Positions 1 through 8,716 are shown, counted from the stretch's first letter. The stretch: 64,000 nt of DNA from Mesobacillus maritimus (GCF_023715205.1 NZ_JAMBNR010000015.1:62001-126000); one strand, 5' to 3'. Notes: generated from the sequence alone by a model not told the origin. A program made the numbers and translations.

Positions 1-2
1 TT

Positions 3-200
3 CCTGGTGGTGGGTTCCCTGGTGGTGGATTTCCAGGTGGCGGCGGAAACGTTGATCGTCGATTAGATCAACTTGAGCGACAAATGCGAAGAGTGGAAAA
101 CAGATTAGAATCACTTGAGCGCCGTACGGAACGGATTGAACGTCGCCTAGGAATGGGATCCGGCCGTCCTGAATACGACACTTATGGATACTATTATTAA
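3..200 (+). CDS. C-terminal part of a glycine-rich, coiled-coil protein (5' end outside window)
   Basis: The frame is open from the window edge to TAA at 198-200, giving 65 residues. It starts with three Pro-Gly-Gly-Gly-Phe type repeats. A charged helical stretch follows (RRLDQLERQMRRVENRLESL) with leucine spacing that suggests a short coiled coil, then a Tyr-rich tail ending YGYYY. Low-complexity Gly/Pro plus a coiled coil plus a Tyr-rich tail resembles small spore-coat or surface proteins of Bacillaceae, but I do not recognise the family. A terminator hairpin follows directly, supporting a real gene end here. Confidence 0.6.
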   Translation, partial: PGGGFPGGGFPGGGGNVDRRLDQLERQMRRVENRLESLERRTERIERRLGMGSGRPEYDTYGYYY

Positions 201-207
201 TTCAACG

Positions 208-240
208 AAATGGTCCCCGCATAAGCAGGGACCATTTTGA
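208..240. terminator. Intrinsic terminator, probably bidirectional
   Basis: A 10-bp stem (AAATGGTCCC pairing with GGGACCATTT) around a 10-nt loop is followed by TTTTGATTT on the plus strand. It lies between the partial upstream gene and the convergent ytgP-like gene and can serve both. Confidence 0.7.
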
Positions 241-317
241 TTTCAGGTGTTCCCGTAATGATTTTCCTTGAAATCCTGTCCTGACCCATCGTGCATACGT
301 TAAGAAAAATCCCTAAA

Positions 318-1940
318 TTAGAGAGGCAGTCGTAATTTTTGTTTCACACGGTCGACTTTATCTCCAAATAAAAGATTGATTAATTTCGTACGGAATCCAA
401 GATAAAAATAAATCGCAACTCCTATCAAGGCACAAATCACAATGATGAGAATGGAACTAAATTTCTCAGCTGGTGACAGCCATAAAGTCACACCCAGATA
501 AGCCGCATAAGTCACACCAGCCATCAGCCCTGAAAAAATCATGATTAAAAAACCACGTCTAATGACCATCTTAAATTGGTACTGAGCAAATTTTTTAATC
601 ACAAACAAATTAATAAGCACAGCCGCTAAATACCCAAGGGCCGTAGCTAAAACGGCTCCTTCCGTTTCAAACATCTTTATCAAAGGGATATTTAAGCTTA
701 GTTTGACCAAAAGACCCGTTAGCAAACTTAAAACGGTAAACCTTTGTTCATTGATCCCCTGCATAACCGCTGCGGTTACAGAAAATAATGCAAACAGAAT
801 CGCAACAGGGGCATATAACCTCAAAATGTCTGTGCCAAGTTCTTTGTGCTCATAAAAGATCGTAAACGCAGGCTCTGCAAGTAGAGCTAATCCAATTGTA
901 GCTGGAACAGTTAAATATAATAACACTTGAAAGGTTTGATCAAGTTGTTGTTTTAAACTGTTGTAATTTTTTTCAACAAATGCTTTCGTAATGCTTGGTA
1001 CGAGCGTTAATGAAAAAGCGGTTGCTAAGGAGACAGGAATGATGACCAGTTTGTGTGTTTGGAAGTTCAATATCGCAAAGGCTGCTGTTGCCTCTGCACC
1101 TTTTCCAATCGATGTCATTGCCCTCTCAAATGTTATCTGGTCAATGAACTGAAACAGTGGGTTGGCAATTCCGACAAAAACAAATGGAGCAGCATAAACC
1201 AAAATCTCTTTGTATATATTCTTTAAGGAGATATCAATGGTTCCTTTATCCTGTTTTAGTAATTCATCAAGATGAGGCTTTCGTTTAAACCAGTACCAAC
1301 CTAAAACCACCAAGCTCCCAATCGCCCCAATAAACGCCGCGAAAGTTGCAACACTCACAGCTGAAACGATACTACCATTCATCACATTTAGTACGATGTA
1401 AGCCCCTGCAAGAACGAATACAATCCGGACTATTTGTTCAACCACTTGGGAAACCGCAGATGGTCCCATGGATTGGTGTCCTTGGAAAAATCCTCTTATG
1501 AGACTCATAAAGGGGACAACAATTAAAGCAAATGACACAGCACGGATGACTGTAGCAACATCGTCCTTGTTTAAATCTGGATTCTCCTCAGCTGAACTTA
1601 GGGAAAGATCCGCAAGCATGGGTGCCGAAAAATACATAACCAAGAAAGAAATGGTCCCAGTAGCTAACATAACAGCAATTCCTGATTTAAATAGCTTTCT
1701 GCCAACTGCATATTCGCCCATGGCATTGTATTTTGAAATAAACTTTGAAACTGCTAGAGGAACTCCCGCAGTTGCTATACTGATAAAAATTGTATAAGGA
1801 ACGTAGGAAAATTGATATAAAGCAGTTCCTTGGTCTTTCACAATCGCATAAAACGGAATCACGTAAAACAAACCAAGAACCTTTGAAATAATTGTACCTA
1901 AGGTCAAAATAAAGGTTCCTCTTAATAGCTTTGATGACAT
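318..1940 (-). CDS. ytgP: Polysaccharide/lipid II flippase-like membrane protein (YtgP/MurJ type)
   Basis: The 540-residue, very hydrophobic protein begins with the N-terminus typical of the MVIN/oligosaccharide flippase superfamily (LLRGTFILTLGTIISKVLG) and has room for about 14 membrane segments. B. subtilis YtgP (MurJ) flips lipid II across the membrane for peptidoglycan synthesis; SpoVB-type paralogues are the main alternative. The position beside ytfP favours ytgP. The start at 1940 has the ribosome site GGAAGGG at good spacing. The gene is divergent from ytfP and probably monocistronic. No truncation is visible. Confidence 0.85.
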   Translation of the reverse strand: MSSKLLRGTFILTLGTIISKVLGLFYVIPFYAIVKDQGTALYQFSYVPYTIFISIATAGVPLAVSKFISKYNAMGEYAVGRKLFKSGIAVMLATGTISFLVMYFSAPMLADLSLSSAEENPDLNKDDVATVIRAVSFALIVVPFMSLIRGFFQGHQSMGPSAVSQVVEQIVRIVFVLAGAYIVLNVMNGSIVSAVSVATFAAFIGAIGSLVVLGWYWFKRKPHLDELLKQDKGTIDISLKNIYKEILVYAAPFVFVGIANPLFQFIDQITFERAMTSIGKGAEATAAFAILNFQTHKLVIIPVSLATAFSLTLVPSITKAFVEKNYNSLKQQLDQTFQVLLYLTVPATIGLALLAEPAFTIFYEHKELGTDILRLYAPVAILFALFSVTAAVMQGINEQRFTVLSLLTGLLVKLSLNIPLIKMFETEGAVLATALGYLAAVLINLFVIKKFAQYQFKMVIRRGFLIMIFSGLMAGVTYAAYLGVTLWLSPAEKFSSILIIVICALIGVAIYFYLGFRTKLINLLFGDKVDRVKQKLRLPL

Positions 1941-2122
1941 AGAATCCCTTCCTACTTTTAAAAAGCGTAAATGCTATTTACGCCTCCTTAAGATATATAC
2001 TGATTGAATTGTTTGGTCTCAACTTTTTATTCTATCATAACCCTGGTTTTCTTCGATGACTTTTTACAATTATTTAGTTTACCTTTATTTCCCTCTCTAC
2101 GCCACTTTTACTTTTGATTCAT

Positions 2123-2151
2123 TTACCTTCATAATGGAAATGTTTTATAAT
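2123..2151 (+). promoter_or_regulatory. Sigma-A type promoter of ytfP
   Basis: TTACCT (2123) and TATAAT (2146) are separated by 17 bp. Transcription would start near 2158, downstream of an upstream in-frame ATG at 2056. The real translation start must therefore be 2173 or, better, 2185. Confidence 0.55.
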
Positions 2152-2184
2152 GAGAGAATCATTTTAGATAGGATGAATTTACGC

Positions 2185-3462
2185 ATGAAACAAACAACGT
2201 ATGACTGTATTGTGATTGGCGGTGGACCTTCAGGCTTAATGGCTGCAATTGCTGCTGGTGAAAAAGGAGCTCAAGTATTGCTCATTGATAAAGGAGACAA
2301 GCTTGGTCGTAAGCTTGCCATTTCTGGTGGCGGTCGCTGTAATGTGACCAACCGACTACCGGTTGATGAAATCATCAAGCACATCCCTGGGAATGGACGA
2401 TTTCTATATAGTGCTTTTTCAATTTTCAACAATGAAGACATTATCTCTTTTTTTGAAGAATTAGGAATTGAATTAAAAGAAGAAGACCACGGACGAATGT
2501 TTCCGGTGAGCAATAAAGCTCAATCGGTAGTTGATGCATTATTAAACAAATTAGCTCAATTGAATGTTGAGATCAGAGTCAATTCTCCTGTACGCGATGT
2601 CCATTACAAAAATGGCAATGTGTCTTCAGTGGAATTGATGACTGGTGAATCGTTTGAAACGAAAAGTGTAGTGATTGCTGTTGGTGGAAAATCTGTTCCA
2701 CACACAGGCTCAACCGGTGATGGTTATGCATGGGCTGAAAAAGCTGGACATACGATTACGGAATTGTTCCCAACCGAAGTGCCGCTTTTATCAGACGAAC
2801 CTTTTATCAAAGAAAAAGCGTTACAAGGACTTTCCTTACGAAGTGTTGCTTTAAGTGTGCTCAATCCGAAAGGAAAACCATTGGTCACTCATCAAATGGA
2901 TATGATCTTTACCCATTTTGGCGTCAGCGGTCCAGCCGTGCTTCGCTGTAGTCAGTTTGTTGTCAAGGCAATGAAAAAATGGAATCTTGAACGAGTCACC
3001 ATGAACTTAGATGTTTGTCCCGACTCGAAGGAAGGTCCCCTCTTTCAAGAGATTAGTCAACAATTAAAAGCTGAACCGAAAAAAGCGATAAAAAATGTTT
3101 TAAAAGGATTCGCTCCTGAACGATACTTGTTATTTTTACTAGAAAGAAGCGAAATTGACCCTTCCGCTCAATGCGGTCAACTCTCTCAAGAGAAAATACG
3201 CAACTTTGTCCATCTTTGTAAAAACTTCCGCTTCACCGTCAATGCCACCCAGCCACTTGAAAAAGCCTTTGTCACCGGTGGAGGGATTTCCGTAAAAGAA
3301 ATTGAACCGCAAACGATGGCTTCAAAATTCATGAATGGCTTATATTTTTGTGGAGAAATTCTTGATATTCACGGTTACACAGGTGGCTATAATATCACTT
3401 CCGCTTTAGTGACGGGAAGGTTAGCCGGGACCAATGCAGCGCAATTTGTTACATCTGGATAA
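2185..3462 (+). CDS. ytfP: FAD-dependent oxidoreductase, HI0933/YtfP family
   Basis: A dinucleotide-binding GGGPSG lies at residues 12-17 of a 425-residue protein, followed by the family signature GGGRCNVTN near residue 50. FITGGG-like (FVTGGGIS) and [16 protein letters not shown] motifs mark the C-terminus. These are hallmarks of the HI0933-like flavoproteins (BaiN/YtfP), which bind FAD; the physiological substrate in Bacillus is not established. The frame is open further upstream, but I take ATG 2185 because the -10 element lies at 2146-2151 and AGGATG sits 9 nt upstream. A hairpin follows the stop codon. Position beside ytgP matches B. subtilis. Confidence 0.88.
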   Translation: MKQTTYDCIVIGGGPSGLMAAIAAGEKGAQVLLIDKGDKLGRKLAISGGGRCNVTNRLPVDEIIKHIPGNGRFLYSAFSIFNNEDIISFFEELGIELKEEDHGRMFPVSNKAQSVVDALLNKLAQLNVEIRVNSPVRDVHYKNGNVSSVELMTGESFETKSVVIAVGGKSVPHTGSTGDGYAWAEKAGHTITELFPTEVPLLSDEPFIKEKALQGLSLRSVALSVLNPKGKPLVTHQMDMIFTHFGVSGPAVLRCSQFVVKAMKKWNLERVTMNLDVCPDSKEGPLFQEISQQLKAEPKKAIKNVLKGFAPERYLLFLLERSEIDPSAQCGQLSQEKIRNFVHLCKNFRFTVNATQPLEKAFVTGGGISVKEIEPQTMASKFMNGLYFCGEILDIHGYTGGYNITSALVTGRLAGTNAAQFVTSG

Positions 3463-3466
3463 TGAA

Positions 3467-3498
3467 ATCGGGCCTGACACTTTGACGTCAGGCCCGAT
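3467..3498. terminator. Hairpin shared by the ends of ytfP and cse60
   Basis: A perfect 12-bp stem (ATCGGGCCTGAC with GTCAGGCCCGAT) has an 8-nt loop and overlaps the cse60 stop codon. The T-tract is weak on both strands (TTTCATT on the minus strand), so termination efficiency is uncertain. Confidence 0.55.
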
Positions 3499-3676
3499 AA
3501 ATTACCATCGCACTAAAACAATATATTTGGTCATCCTCTTCTTCTTCTTCAACAAGTGCCGCTACGTTGTACTTTATATCCACTAACTGATCCTCATCCA
3601 TTTGTTTGAGGAACCGATTCATCTCTTTTTCAAGATCTTTTTCATGCTCATGATCGAACACCTTTACTTGAATCAC
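3488..3676 (-). CDS. cse60: Sporulation protein Cse60 family
   Basis: This is a small acidic protein of 62 residues. The N-terminus (VKVFDHEHEKDLEKEMNRFL), an acidic run of Glu/Asp in the middle and the ending IYCFSAMVIY resemble Cse60 (YteV), a small protein made in the mother cell during B. subtilis sporulation; its role is unknown. GTG is the start codon, with GGGAGAGG about 8 nt upstream. It converges on ytfP and shares its terminator hairpin. In B. subtilis cse60 also lies close to ytfP, which supports the name. Confidence 0.65.
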   Translation of the reverse strand: MIQVKVFDHEHEKDLEKEMNRFLKQMDEDQLVDIKYNVAALVEEEEEDDQIYCFSAMVIYRA

Positions 3677-3738
3677 CCTTTTTCCTCTCCCTTGCCATTT
3701 TTTATCATTCTTGACAAAAAATTAAATTTTCAGACGTA

Positions 3739-3766
3739 TTGTTCTGAATAATTTTCCTCGTAAAAT
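3739..3766 (+). promoter_or_regulatory. Putative promoter of the NERD-domain gene
   Basis: TTGTTC (3739) and TAAAAT (3761) are 16 bp apart, 23 bp before the chosen TTG start. Confidence 0.4.
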
Positions 3767-3789
3767 AGGAATGAAAGGATGTGGATGTT

Positions 3790-4695
3790 TTGCTGATTAA
3801 ACCGCGTGCTAAATCACAATTATTAATTGTAATGGAGGTGTTACATGGAAGAATGCAGCTTCCTGAACAAGAAAAACAGTATTATTTGGTTTTAAAGAAG
3901 GGTTATGAAGGCGAACGATTAAACGACCTCTGGATTGAAAAGTTGGTTGAAGAGCGACTCGTTTTACATAATCTGCTATACGAAGTAAATAACTCCCAGT
4001 TTCAAATTGATACGTGGATGCTCACCCAAGACACCCTCTACGTATTCGATGTTAAAAATTATGAAGGCGATTATTCTTATAAGGATAATGGATTCTATAA
4101 CTCTTCTGGAAAAGAAGTGAAGAACCCCCTTCACCAAAGCAAACGTTGCGAAACATTGCTCCGTCAAATGCTCCAAACACTCGGATTCAACATCCCGATA
4201 GAAAGTTACCTCATTTTTATCAATCACGGATTTCATCTATATCATGCCCCTGCTAACAAATCCATTGTGTATCCAACACAGCTTAAACGTTTTTACCAAA
4301 ACCTCAATACTAAATCATCCAAACTTCATGAACGTCATAAAAAACTAGCCCAAAAACTGCTATCCGAGAATATCCAAGAATCCCTTTATTCCAAATTACC
4401 AACCTATGAGTATGAACAACTTCAAAAAGGAGTTTCTTGTTGTTCGTGTCAATCTTTAAGAACCTCACTTGTGAAGAAACAAGTTCTCTGTCATGACTGT
4501 GGCTTTGCCGAAGCCTTCGAAGCGGCAGTGATGCGAAGCATAGGTGAGTTTAGAATGCTCTTTCCAGAAAGGCAAGTGACGACTAATCGTGTTTGGGAGT
4601 GGTGTGGGGGAATTGGGTCTAAAAAGGTGATAAGGGTCGTACTTAGGGGGAATTATAGATTCGTAGAAAAGGGGAAGTATAGCTATTATGAATAG
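3790..4695 (+). CDS. NERD domain protein with C-terminal zinc ribbon
   Basis: About 301 residues. An N-terminal NERD (nuclease-related) domain covers roughly residues 40-155: GYEGERLNDLW, the IDTWMLT...VFDVKNYEG core with the Asp/Lys pair of the nuclease-like fold, and NPLHQSKRCE. Near the C-terminus a CSCQ...CHDC pair looks like a zinc ribbon. NERD proteins are common on Bacillus chromosomes and lack an assigned function; DNA or RNA processing is inferred from the fold. The frame is open from GTG 3781, but TTG 3790 is preferred because AAAGGA lies 10 nt upstream and orthologue N-termini look like MLIKPR. A 52-bp repeat array follows at once. Confidence 0.75.
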   Translation: MLIKPRAKSQLLIVMEVLHGRMQLPEQEKQYYLVLKKGYEGERLNDLWIEKLVEERLVLHNLLYEVNNSQFQIDTWMLTQDTLYVFDVKNYEGDYSYKDNGFYNSSGKEVKNPLHQSKRCETLLRQMLQTLGFNIPIESYLIFINHGFHLYHAPANKSIVYPTQLKRFYQNLNTKSSKLHERHKKLAQKLLSENIQESLYSKLPTYEYEQLQKGVSCCSCQSLRTSLVKKQVLCHDCGFAEAFEAAVMRSIGEFRMLFPERQVTTNRVWEWCGGIGSKKVIRVVLRGNYRFVEKGKYSYYE

Positions 4696-4723
4696 TGTAG
4701 GGAAGCTTCAATGTTTACTTTTC

Positions 4724-5220
4724 TCGGACGCTAGACTCTTCTTGCGTTCCCTCTTTTATTCCTAACACTGTTTTTGGGAACGTTAGACTCTCCTTGCGTT
4801 CCCTTTTTTATTCCTAACACTGTTTTTGGGAACGTTAGACTCTCCTTGCGTTCCCTTTTTTATTCCTAACACTGTTTTTGGGAACGCTAGACTCTCCTTG
4901 CGTTCCCTTTTTTATTCCTAACACTGTTTTTGGGAACGTTAGACTCTCCTTGCGTTCCCTTTTTTATTCCTAACACTGTTTTTGGGAACGCTAGCTCTCT
5001 CTTGCGTTCCCTTTTTTATTCCTAACACTGTTTTTGGGAACGCTAGACTCTCCTTGCGTTCCCTTTTTTATTCCTAACATTGTTTTTGGGAACGCTAGCT
5101 CTCACCTTCGCTCCCTTTATGATTCCCCCACACTGTTTTTGGGAACGCTAACTCTTCTTCCCTGTTTCCTTCTCCACACTGATTTTGGGTACACTAGCTC
5201 TCTCTAGCATTCCCTTTTTA
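4724..5220 (+). repeat. 52-bp tandem array, most units shaped like an intrinsic terminator
   Basis: Unit starts (GGGAACG) lie at 4776, 4828, 4880, 4932, 4984, 5036 and 5088, an exact 52-bp period. Degenerate copies flank them near 4724, 5141 (53-bp step) and 5187 (46-bp step). Each good unit carries GGGAACGC or GGGAACGT, a 12-nt loop, then GCGTTCCC and TTTTTT, which is an 8-bp stem with a T-run. The C/T alternation at stem position 8 keeps pairing as G-C or G-U. The remainder of each unit is ATTCCTAACACTGTTTT. The array fills most of the 656-bp gap 4696-5351, and I see no gene in it. Confidence 0.9.
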
Positions 5221-5290
5221 CTAACCCAAAATTTGTATACGCAAATCCTATTTAACACTGACTACCAAATAAATGCCTATTTATAAACCC

Positions 5291-5325
5291 AAAAAAGCCG
5301 ATACCTCCCCTCCTAGGTATCAGCT
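5291..5325 (-). terminator. Terminator of the CoA-transferase operon
   Basis: Read on the minus strand, AAGCTGATACC pairs with GGTATCGGCTT (one G-U) and is followed by TTTT. It lies 27 bp beyond the scoB stop. Confidence 0.7.
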
Positions 5326-5351
5326 TCAATGGTTGCCCCATCCTTACTCGA

Positions 5352-6050
5352 TTATACTAAAACCGGGTCCCCGATAGATTCGCGCTTAACTACTTTAAGG
5401 TCTTCTGCTACTTCATAGGACGCTGGTGTCATTTCTTTTAGTTGTTCCAAAGAGATCTCGTCCACCATTTCGACTAAGTACATGCGTCCTTCGCGGAACT
5501 TAAAGACTGCGTATTCGGTGACAATGGTATCCACTCTGTTTTTAGCAGTAAGTGGGTAGGTGCATTCTGGTAAAATCTTAGGCTCCCCTTTTGGTGATAA
5601 ATGGGACATTGCGGCAATAACACGTTTGGCACCGATGACGAGGTCCATTGCGCCCCCAACGCCAAGAACATCCTTCCCAGGAACTGCCCAGCTTGCTAAG
5701 TCCCCTGTTTCAGACACCTGTAATGCTCCAATAACGGTTGCATCCAAATGGCCACCTCTCATAATCGTGAAGGATAGGGAACTATCAAAATAGGAGGCAT
5801 GTGGTAAAGCTGTGATCGGCTGGACTCCTGAAGCATTTACAAGTTCGATGGATTCAGGATCAACAACGAATTCATTTGGATCTGGCTCTGGCCCTACACC
5901 TAGAATCCCATTCTCAGAGTGCAAAGTAACGAGACCCTTTGGTAAATAATCCGCTACTAATGTTGGAATGCCAATTCCTAAATTCACGACACCAGATTGT
6001 AATTCCTGGGCACAACGCCATGCAATATAATGCTTTACTGAACCACTCAT
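5352..6050 (-). CDS. scoB: 3-oxoacid/acetoacetate CoA-transferase, subunit B
   Basis: 232 residues, the normal length of the beta subunit of class I CoA-transferases. GIGIPTLVADYLP near residues 26-38 and the catalytic SENG motif (Glu46, which forms the glutamyl-CoA thioester) are present, as is the GGAMDLVIGAKRV segment. It transfers CoA between a short-chain 3-oxoacid and an acyl donor as a heterodimer with the upstream subunit. The stop of subunit A and this start overlap as TAATG, implying coupled translation. The divergent acetoacetate decarboxylase points to acetoacetate as a substrate; butyrate/acetoacetate or succinyl donors cannot be told apart from sequence alone. Confidence 0.87.
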   Translation of the reverse strand: MSGSVKHYIAWRCAQELQSGVVNLGIGIPTLVADYLPKGLVTLHSENGILGVGPEPDPNEFVVDPESIELVNASGVQPITALPHASYFDSSLSFTIMRGGHLDATVIGALQVSETGDLASWAVPGKDVLGVGGAMDLVIGAKRVIAAMSHLSPKGEPKILPECTYPLTAKNRVDTIVTEYAVFKFREGRMYLVEMVDEISLEQLKEMTPASYEVAEDLKVVKRESIGDPVLV

Positions 6051-6736
6051 TATACTTCCTCCCTTTTAACAACGATATCAACAAAGATAAATGGAGTCAT
6101 GATTTCATCGGGATTCAATTCTCCAATTTCAACGATTTCGTCCACTTCAACAATCGTTAATTTCGCCGCTGTGGCCATTGCTGGATTGAAGTTTTGTGCG
6201 GTTTTTCGATAAACAAGATTCCCCGCTTTGTCCGCTTTATGTGCTCGAATGATTGCAACATCCGCCGTTAAGGAGTGTTCTAGTACATGCTCCCTGCCGT
6301 TGATGACACGAGTCTCTTTCCCTTTTGCCAAGTCCGTGCCTGCAGCTGTTGGAGTAAAGAATGCTGGGATTCCAGCTCCGCCTAAACGGATTGCTTCTGT
6401 TAAAGTTCCTTGAGGTAAAAGTTCGATTTCTACTTTTCCTTCACGGTATGCTTTCACTAAATCTTTGTTTGTCGAAAAGAAACTTCCGATCACTTTTTTA
6501 ATACGATTCTGTTCAAACAAAGCATTTAGAGTTGAAACACTTCCTAGGCTGTTCATGATTAAGGTGAGTTCGTCAATGTCTGTCTGTTCCACCAACGCTC
6601 TCGATAAATGGCGAGGCATTCCTGGGAAGCCAAACCCTCCTACCATAATAGATGCTGCCTTAGGTATCTTTTTTACTGCTTCATCAGCACTTAAAAATTG
6701 AACCCCTGTCTGGATTTGATCAAGCGTAGCGCTCAT
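6050..6736 (-). CDS. scoA: 3-oxoacid/acetoacetate CoA-transferase, subunit A
   Basis: 228 residues from ATG 6736 (a second ATG at 6739 is equally possible). The glycine-rich CoA-binding signature GGFGFPGMP lies at residues 33-41, with RLGGAGIPAFFTPTAAGT and the EHSLTADVAIIRAHKAD region later. The frame runs 39 codons further upstream, but GGGGG at 6745-6749 marks the start. It is the first gene of a two-gene operon ending in a terminator at 5291. Reaction: CoA transfer to or from acetoacetate. Together with the divergent decarboxylase this would allow acetoacetyl-CoA to be converted to acetone and CO2. Confidence 0.87.
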   Translation of the reverse strand: MSATLDQIQTGVQFLSADEAVKKIPKAASIMVGGFGFPGMPRHLSRALVEQTDIDELTLIMNSLGSVSTLNALFEQNRIKKVIGSFFSTNKDLVKAYREGKVEIELLPQGTLTEAIRLGGAGIPAFFTPTAAGTDLAKGKETRVINGREHVLEHSLTADVAIIRAHKADKAGNLVYRKTAQNFNPAMATAAKLTIVEVDEIVEIGELNPDEIMTPFIFVDIVVKREEV

Positions 6737-6951
6737 CATCCATTCCCCCTCTATGATTTTTCTGATTTCTAGGTTTGATACTAACTGGTTGGTATGTAAC
6801 TGCATAATAAAATAATAACCCTTCGAATAATTTTCTGTCAATTCTAATTCCAATATTTTCTACAATATTCACAAAATTCTCGAAATGTCCAAGGCCCTGC
6901 GGAGGATTTTTTTGAACTAAAAAGATTGATCTCCACCTACTGCCTGTTAAT

Positions 6952-6965
6952 AGTAAACGCTTTCA
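6952..6965. promoter_or_regulatory. cre-like operator (CcpA) between scoAB and adc
   Basis: AGTAAACGCTTTCA matches 13 of 14 positions of the Bacillus cre consensus TGWAANCGNTNWCA. It lies in the 440-bp intergenic region 6737-7176, upstream of both divergent genes, so both may be under carbon catabolite control. Apart from this site and the adc promoter I see no gene there. Confidence 0.55.
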
Positions 6966-7061
6966 AATTACTATTATTACTGACGTCAGCGGCCCTTAAC
7001 AATTTTAACAATAGGTCCTCCTAACTTAATTTTTAAATCACAAAATTATTAGAAAATTCAG

Positions 7062-7089
7062 TTGACAAAATGTGGCAAGGTAGTACAAT
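7062..7089 (+). promoter_or_regulatory. Promoter of the acetoacetate decarboxylase gene
   Basis: A perfect TTGACA (7062) and TACAAT (7084) are separated by 16 bp. The expected start near 7096 leaves an 80-nt leader before ATG 7177. Confidence 0.65.
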
Positions 7090-7176
7090 TAAGCATATAT
7101 TCAACCAAAAGTGAAAAGTTTTACCAAGTTATTTTATTATCCTAGGATAACTTTCAAACGTAAAAGAGGGGATGAG

Positions 7177-7962
7177 ATGAGAATGAAATTAGAGGATATT
7201 ACAAGACAGATTAGCACTCCATTGGATGCGCCAGCATTTCCGCGCGGGCCATATCGATTTAATAACCGCGAATTCGTTAACATTTATTATCGAACAGATA
7301 TTGAAGCCCTTAGAAAAATTGTTCCTGAACCACTTGAGATCGATGAGCCAATTGTAAAATTTGAAGTCATCAACATGCCAGATGTATCTGGACTAGGGTC
7401 TTATGTGGAATGTGGACAAGTCATTCCAGTTACATATAACGGGGAAAAAGGCGATTATATCCACTGCATGTATTTAGATAATTTTGGAGCAATTGCTTCA
7501 GGTCGTGAAATTGGCGCCTATCCAAAAAAGCTAGGGAAAGCGAATATGTTCGTAGATTCTGATACACTTGTCGGAACACTTGACTATGGTTCTTTACGGG
7601 TCGCAACAGCGACAATGGGGTATAAACATGTACCATTAGATGTTGAGGAGGCGCGCGAAGAAATCTGTAAGCCTTATTTTATGTTAAAACATTTACGTGG
7701 CCAGAATGGACAAGCACGTATTTGTGAATTAGTACGTGGAGAAATTAAAGATGTGACAATTAAAGGAGCATGGAAGTCCCCTGCTCGTTTGCAATTATTT
7801 GCCCATGTTCTAGCGCCATTGGCTGACTTACCAGTGCATGAGGTGGTTTATGCTTCGCATATTTTAACGGACTTAACTCTACCTCGTACACAAGTAGTCT
7901 ATGACTACCTTGCAGCTGAAAACCAGCCTGAAAAAGATAAAGAACTTGTTACTCAAAAATAA
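7177..7962 (+). CDS. adc: Acetoacetate decarboxylase
   Basis: 261 residues from ATG 7177, which has AGAGGGG 5-6 nt upstream; an earlier in-frame ATG at 7111 has no ribosome site. The active-site signature REIGAYPKKLG occupies residues 110-120, with the Schiff-base lysine in the PKK pair (Lys117 or Lys118), as in clostridial Adc. It should decarboxylate acetoacetate to acetone and CO2 in the cytosol. Divergent scoAB would supply acetoacetate from acetoacetyl-CoA. The gene is monocistronic, with its own sigma-A promoter and a shared cre-like site. Functionally divergent members of the superfamily exist, but the intact lysine motif favours true activity. Confidence 0.85.
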   Translation: MRMKLEDITRQISTPLDAPAFPRGPYRFNNREFVNIYYRTDIEALRKIVPEPLEIDEPIVKFEVINMPDVSGLGSYVECGQVIPVTYNGEKGDYIHCMYLDNFGAIASGREIGAYPKKLGKANMFVDSDTLVGTLDYGSLRVATATMGYKHVPLDVEEAREEICKPYFMLKHLRGQNGQARICELVRGEIKDVTIKGAWKSPARLQLFAHVLAPLADLPVHEVVYASHILTDLTLPRTQVVYDYLAAENQPEKDKELVTQK

Positions 7963-8103
7963 CAGAAATTTAGGGCCAGCAAAAAAAGAAGCATTTGTTG
8001 GTCCTACCAGCAAAACACCAGCCTAGAGCCGAAGGTACGAAAGAAGAGATACCTGGTATGAGTACTTTGTACAAGAACTAACAAATGGATTCTTCAAACT
8101 ATC

Positions 8104-8143
8104 AAAAAAAGCCGATTCCCTCCATTTAAGAAATCAGCTTTTT
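8104..8143. terminator. Bidirectional terminator between adc and ytwF
   Basis: AAAAAAAGCCGATT pairs with AATCAGCTTTTT (one G-U or A-C position), with T-rich tails in both directions. The 190-bp gap holds no convincing gene. Confidence 0.6.
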
Positions 8144-8153
8144 CGTTATCATT

Positions 8154-8462
8154 TTAAAAAACTTTCTCACCGTTCCAATTCATCATGCCACCGACCATAT
8201 TACGAACCTTGTATCCTTGTTCATGTAAGTAATGGCATACATGACCACTACGGTTTCCTGAGCGACAAATAAAAATATATTCTTTGTCTTTATCAAAGTG
8301 GTCTAGATGATCTGGAATCGTCCCCATACGGATATGTATAGCGCCGGGTATCATTCCCTCTGCTACCTCATCATCTTCTCTGACATCGATAAGATCCAAC
8401 TGTTCGCCTGCTTCTAGTTTTGCTTGAAGTTCATCCGTTGTAATTTTTTCAATATGATCCAC
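8154..8462 (-). CDS. ytwF: Single-domain rhodanese-like sulfurtransferase
   Basis: 102 residues, one rhodanese domain. It contains LDLIDVRED at about residues 23-30 and the active-site loop CRSGNRS with catalytic Cys67. The GGMMNWNG ending is usual for single-domain rhodaneses that move sulfane sulfur or act in thiol chemistry; the physiological partner is unknown. It lies immediately downstream of leuS on the same strand, as ytwF does in B. subtilis, but is separated by 250 bp including the leuS terminator. Confidence 0.85.
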   Translation of the reverse strand: MDHIEKITTDELQAKLEAGEQLDLIDVREDDEVAEGMIPGAIHIRMGTIPDHLDHFDKDKEYIFICRSGNRSGHVCHYLHEQGYKVRNMVGGMMNWNGEKVF

Positions 8463-8670
8463 ATTCTCAACCCCTTATTATCAATACAAACATTCCATTT
8501 CATTATACAAAATCTATTAGGATATGCAAAAAAGCCCGCTTATAAACACTTCTTATTTCACTATTTTCTAAAAAAGGTTCAACCTCAAATAGTTTACTGC
8601 AATTTCTACTAGATCTATTTTTATAAAAAACGTCTAGCATTCATTTCCAAGATGCTCTCTCTCAGCATTC

Positions 8671-8705
8671 AAAAAAAGATGGAGTCGCAAAAAGCAACTC
8701 CATCC
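8671..8705 (-). terminator. Terminator of leuS
   Basis: On the minus strand GATGGAGTTGC pairs with GCGACTCCATC (one G-U), followed by TTTTTTT. It lies 12 bp after the leuS stop. Confidence 0.8.
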
Positions 8706-8716
8706 TTCTCATTAAA

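Noticed and set aside
2056-2184. N-terminal extension of ytfP
   Set aside because: The promoter -10 element lies at 2146-2151, so the extension is not transcribed from it; homologues start at the GGGPSG domain.
4724-5220. Tandem array considered as a CRISPR
   Set aside because: The whole 52-bp unit repeats without unique spacers, and no cas genes are near.
7963-8103. Possible remnant of a coding sequence after adc (a plus-strand frame reading RRDTWYEYFVQELTNGFF)
   Set aside because: Too short, no start or ribosome site, and I recognise no family; chance cannot be excluded.
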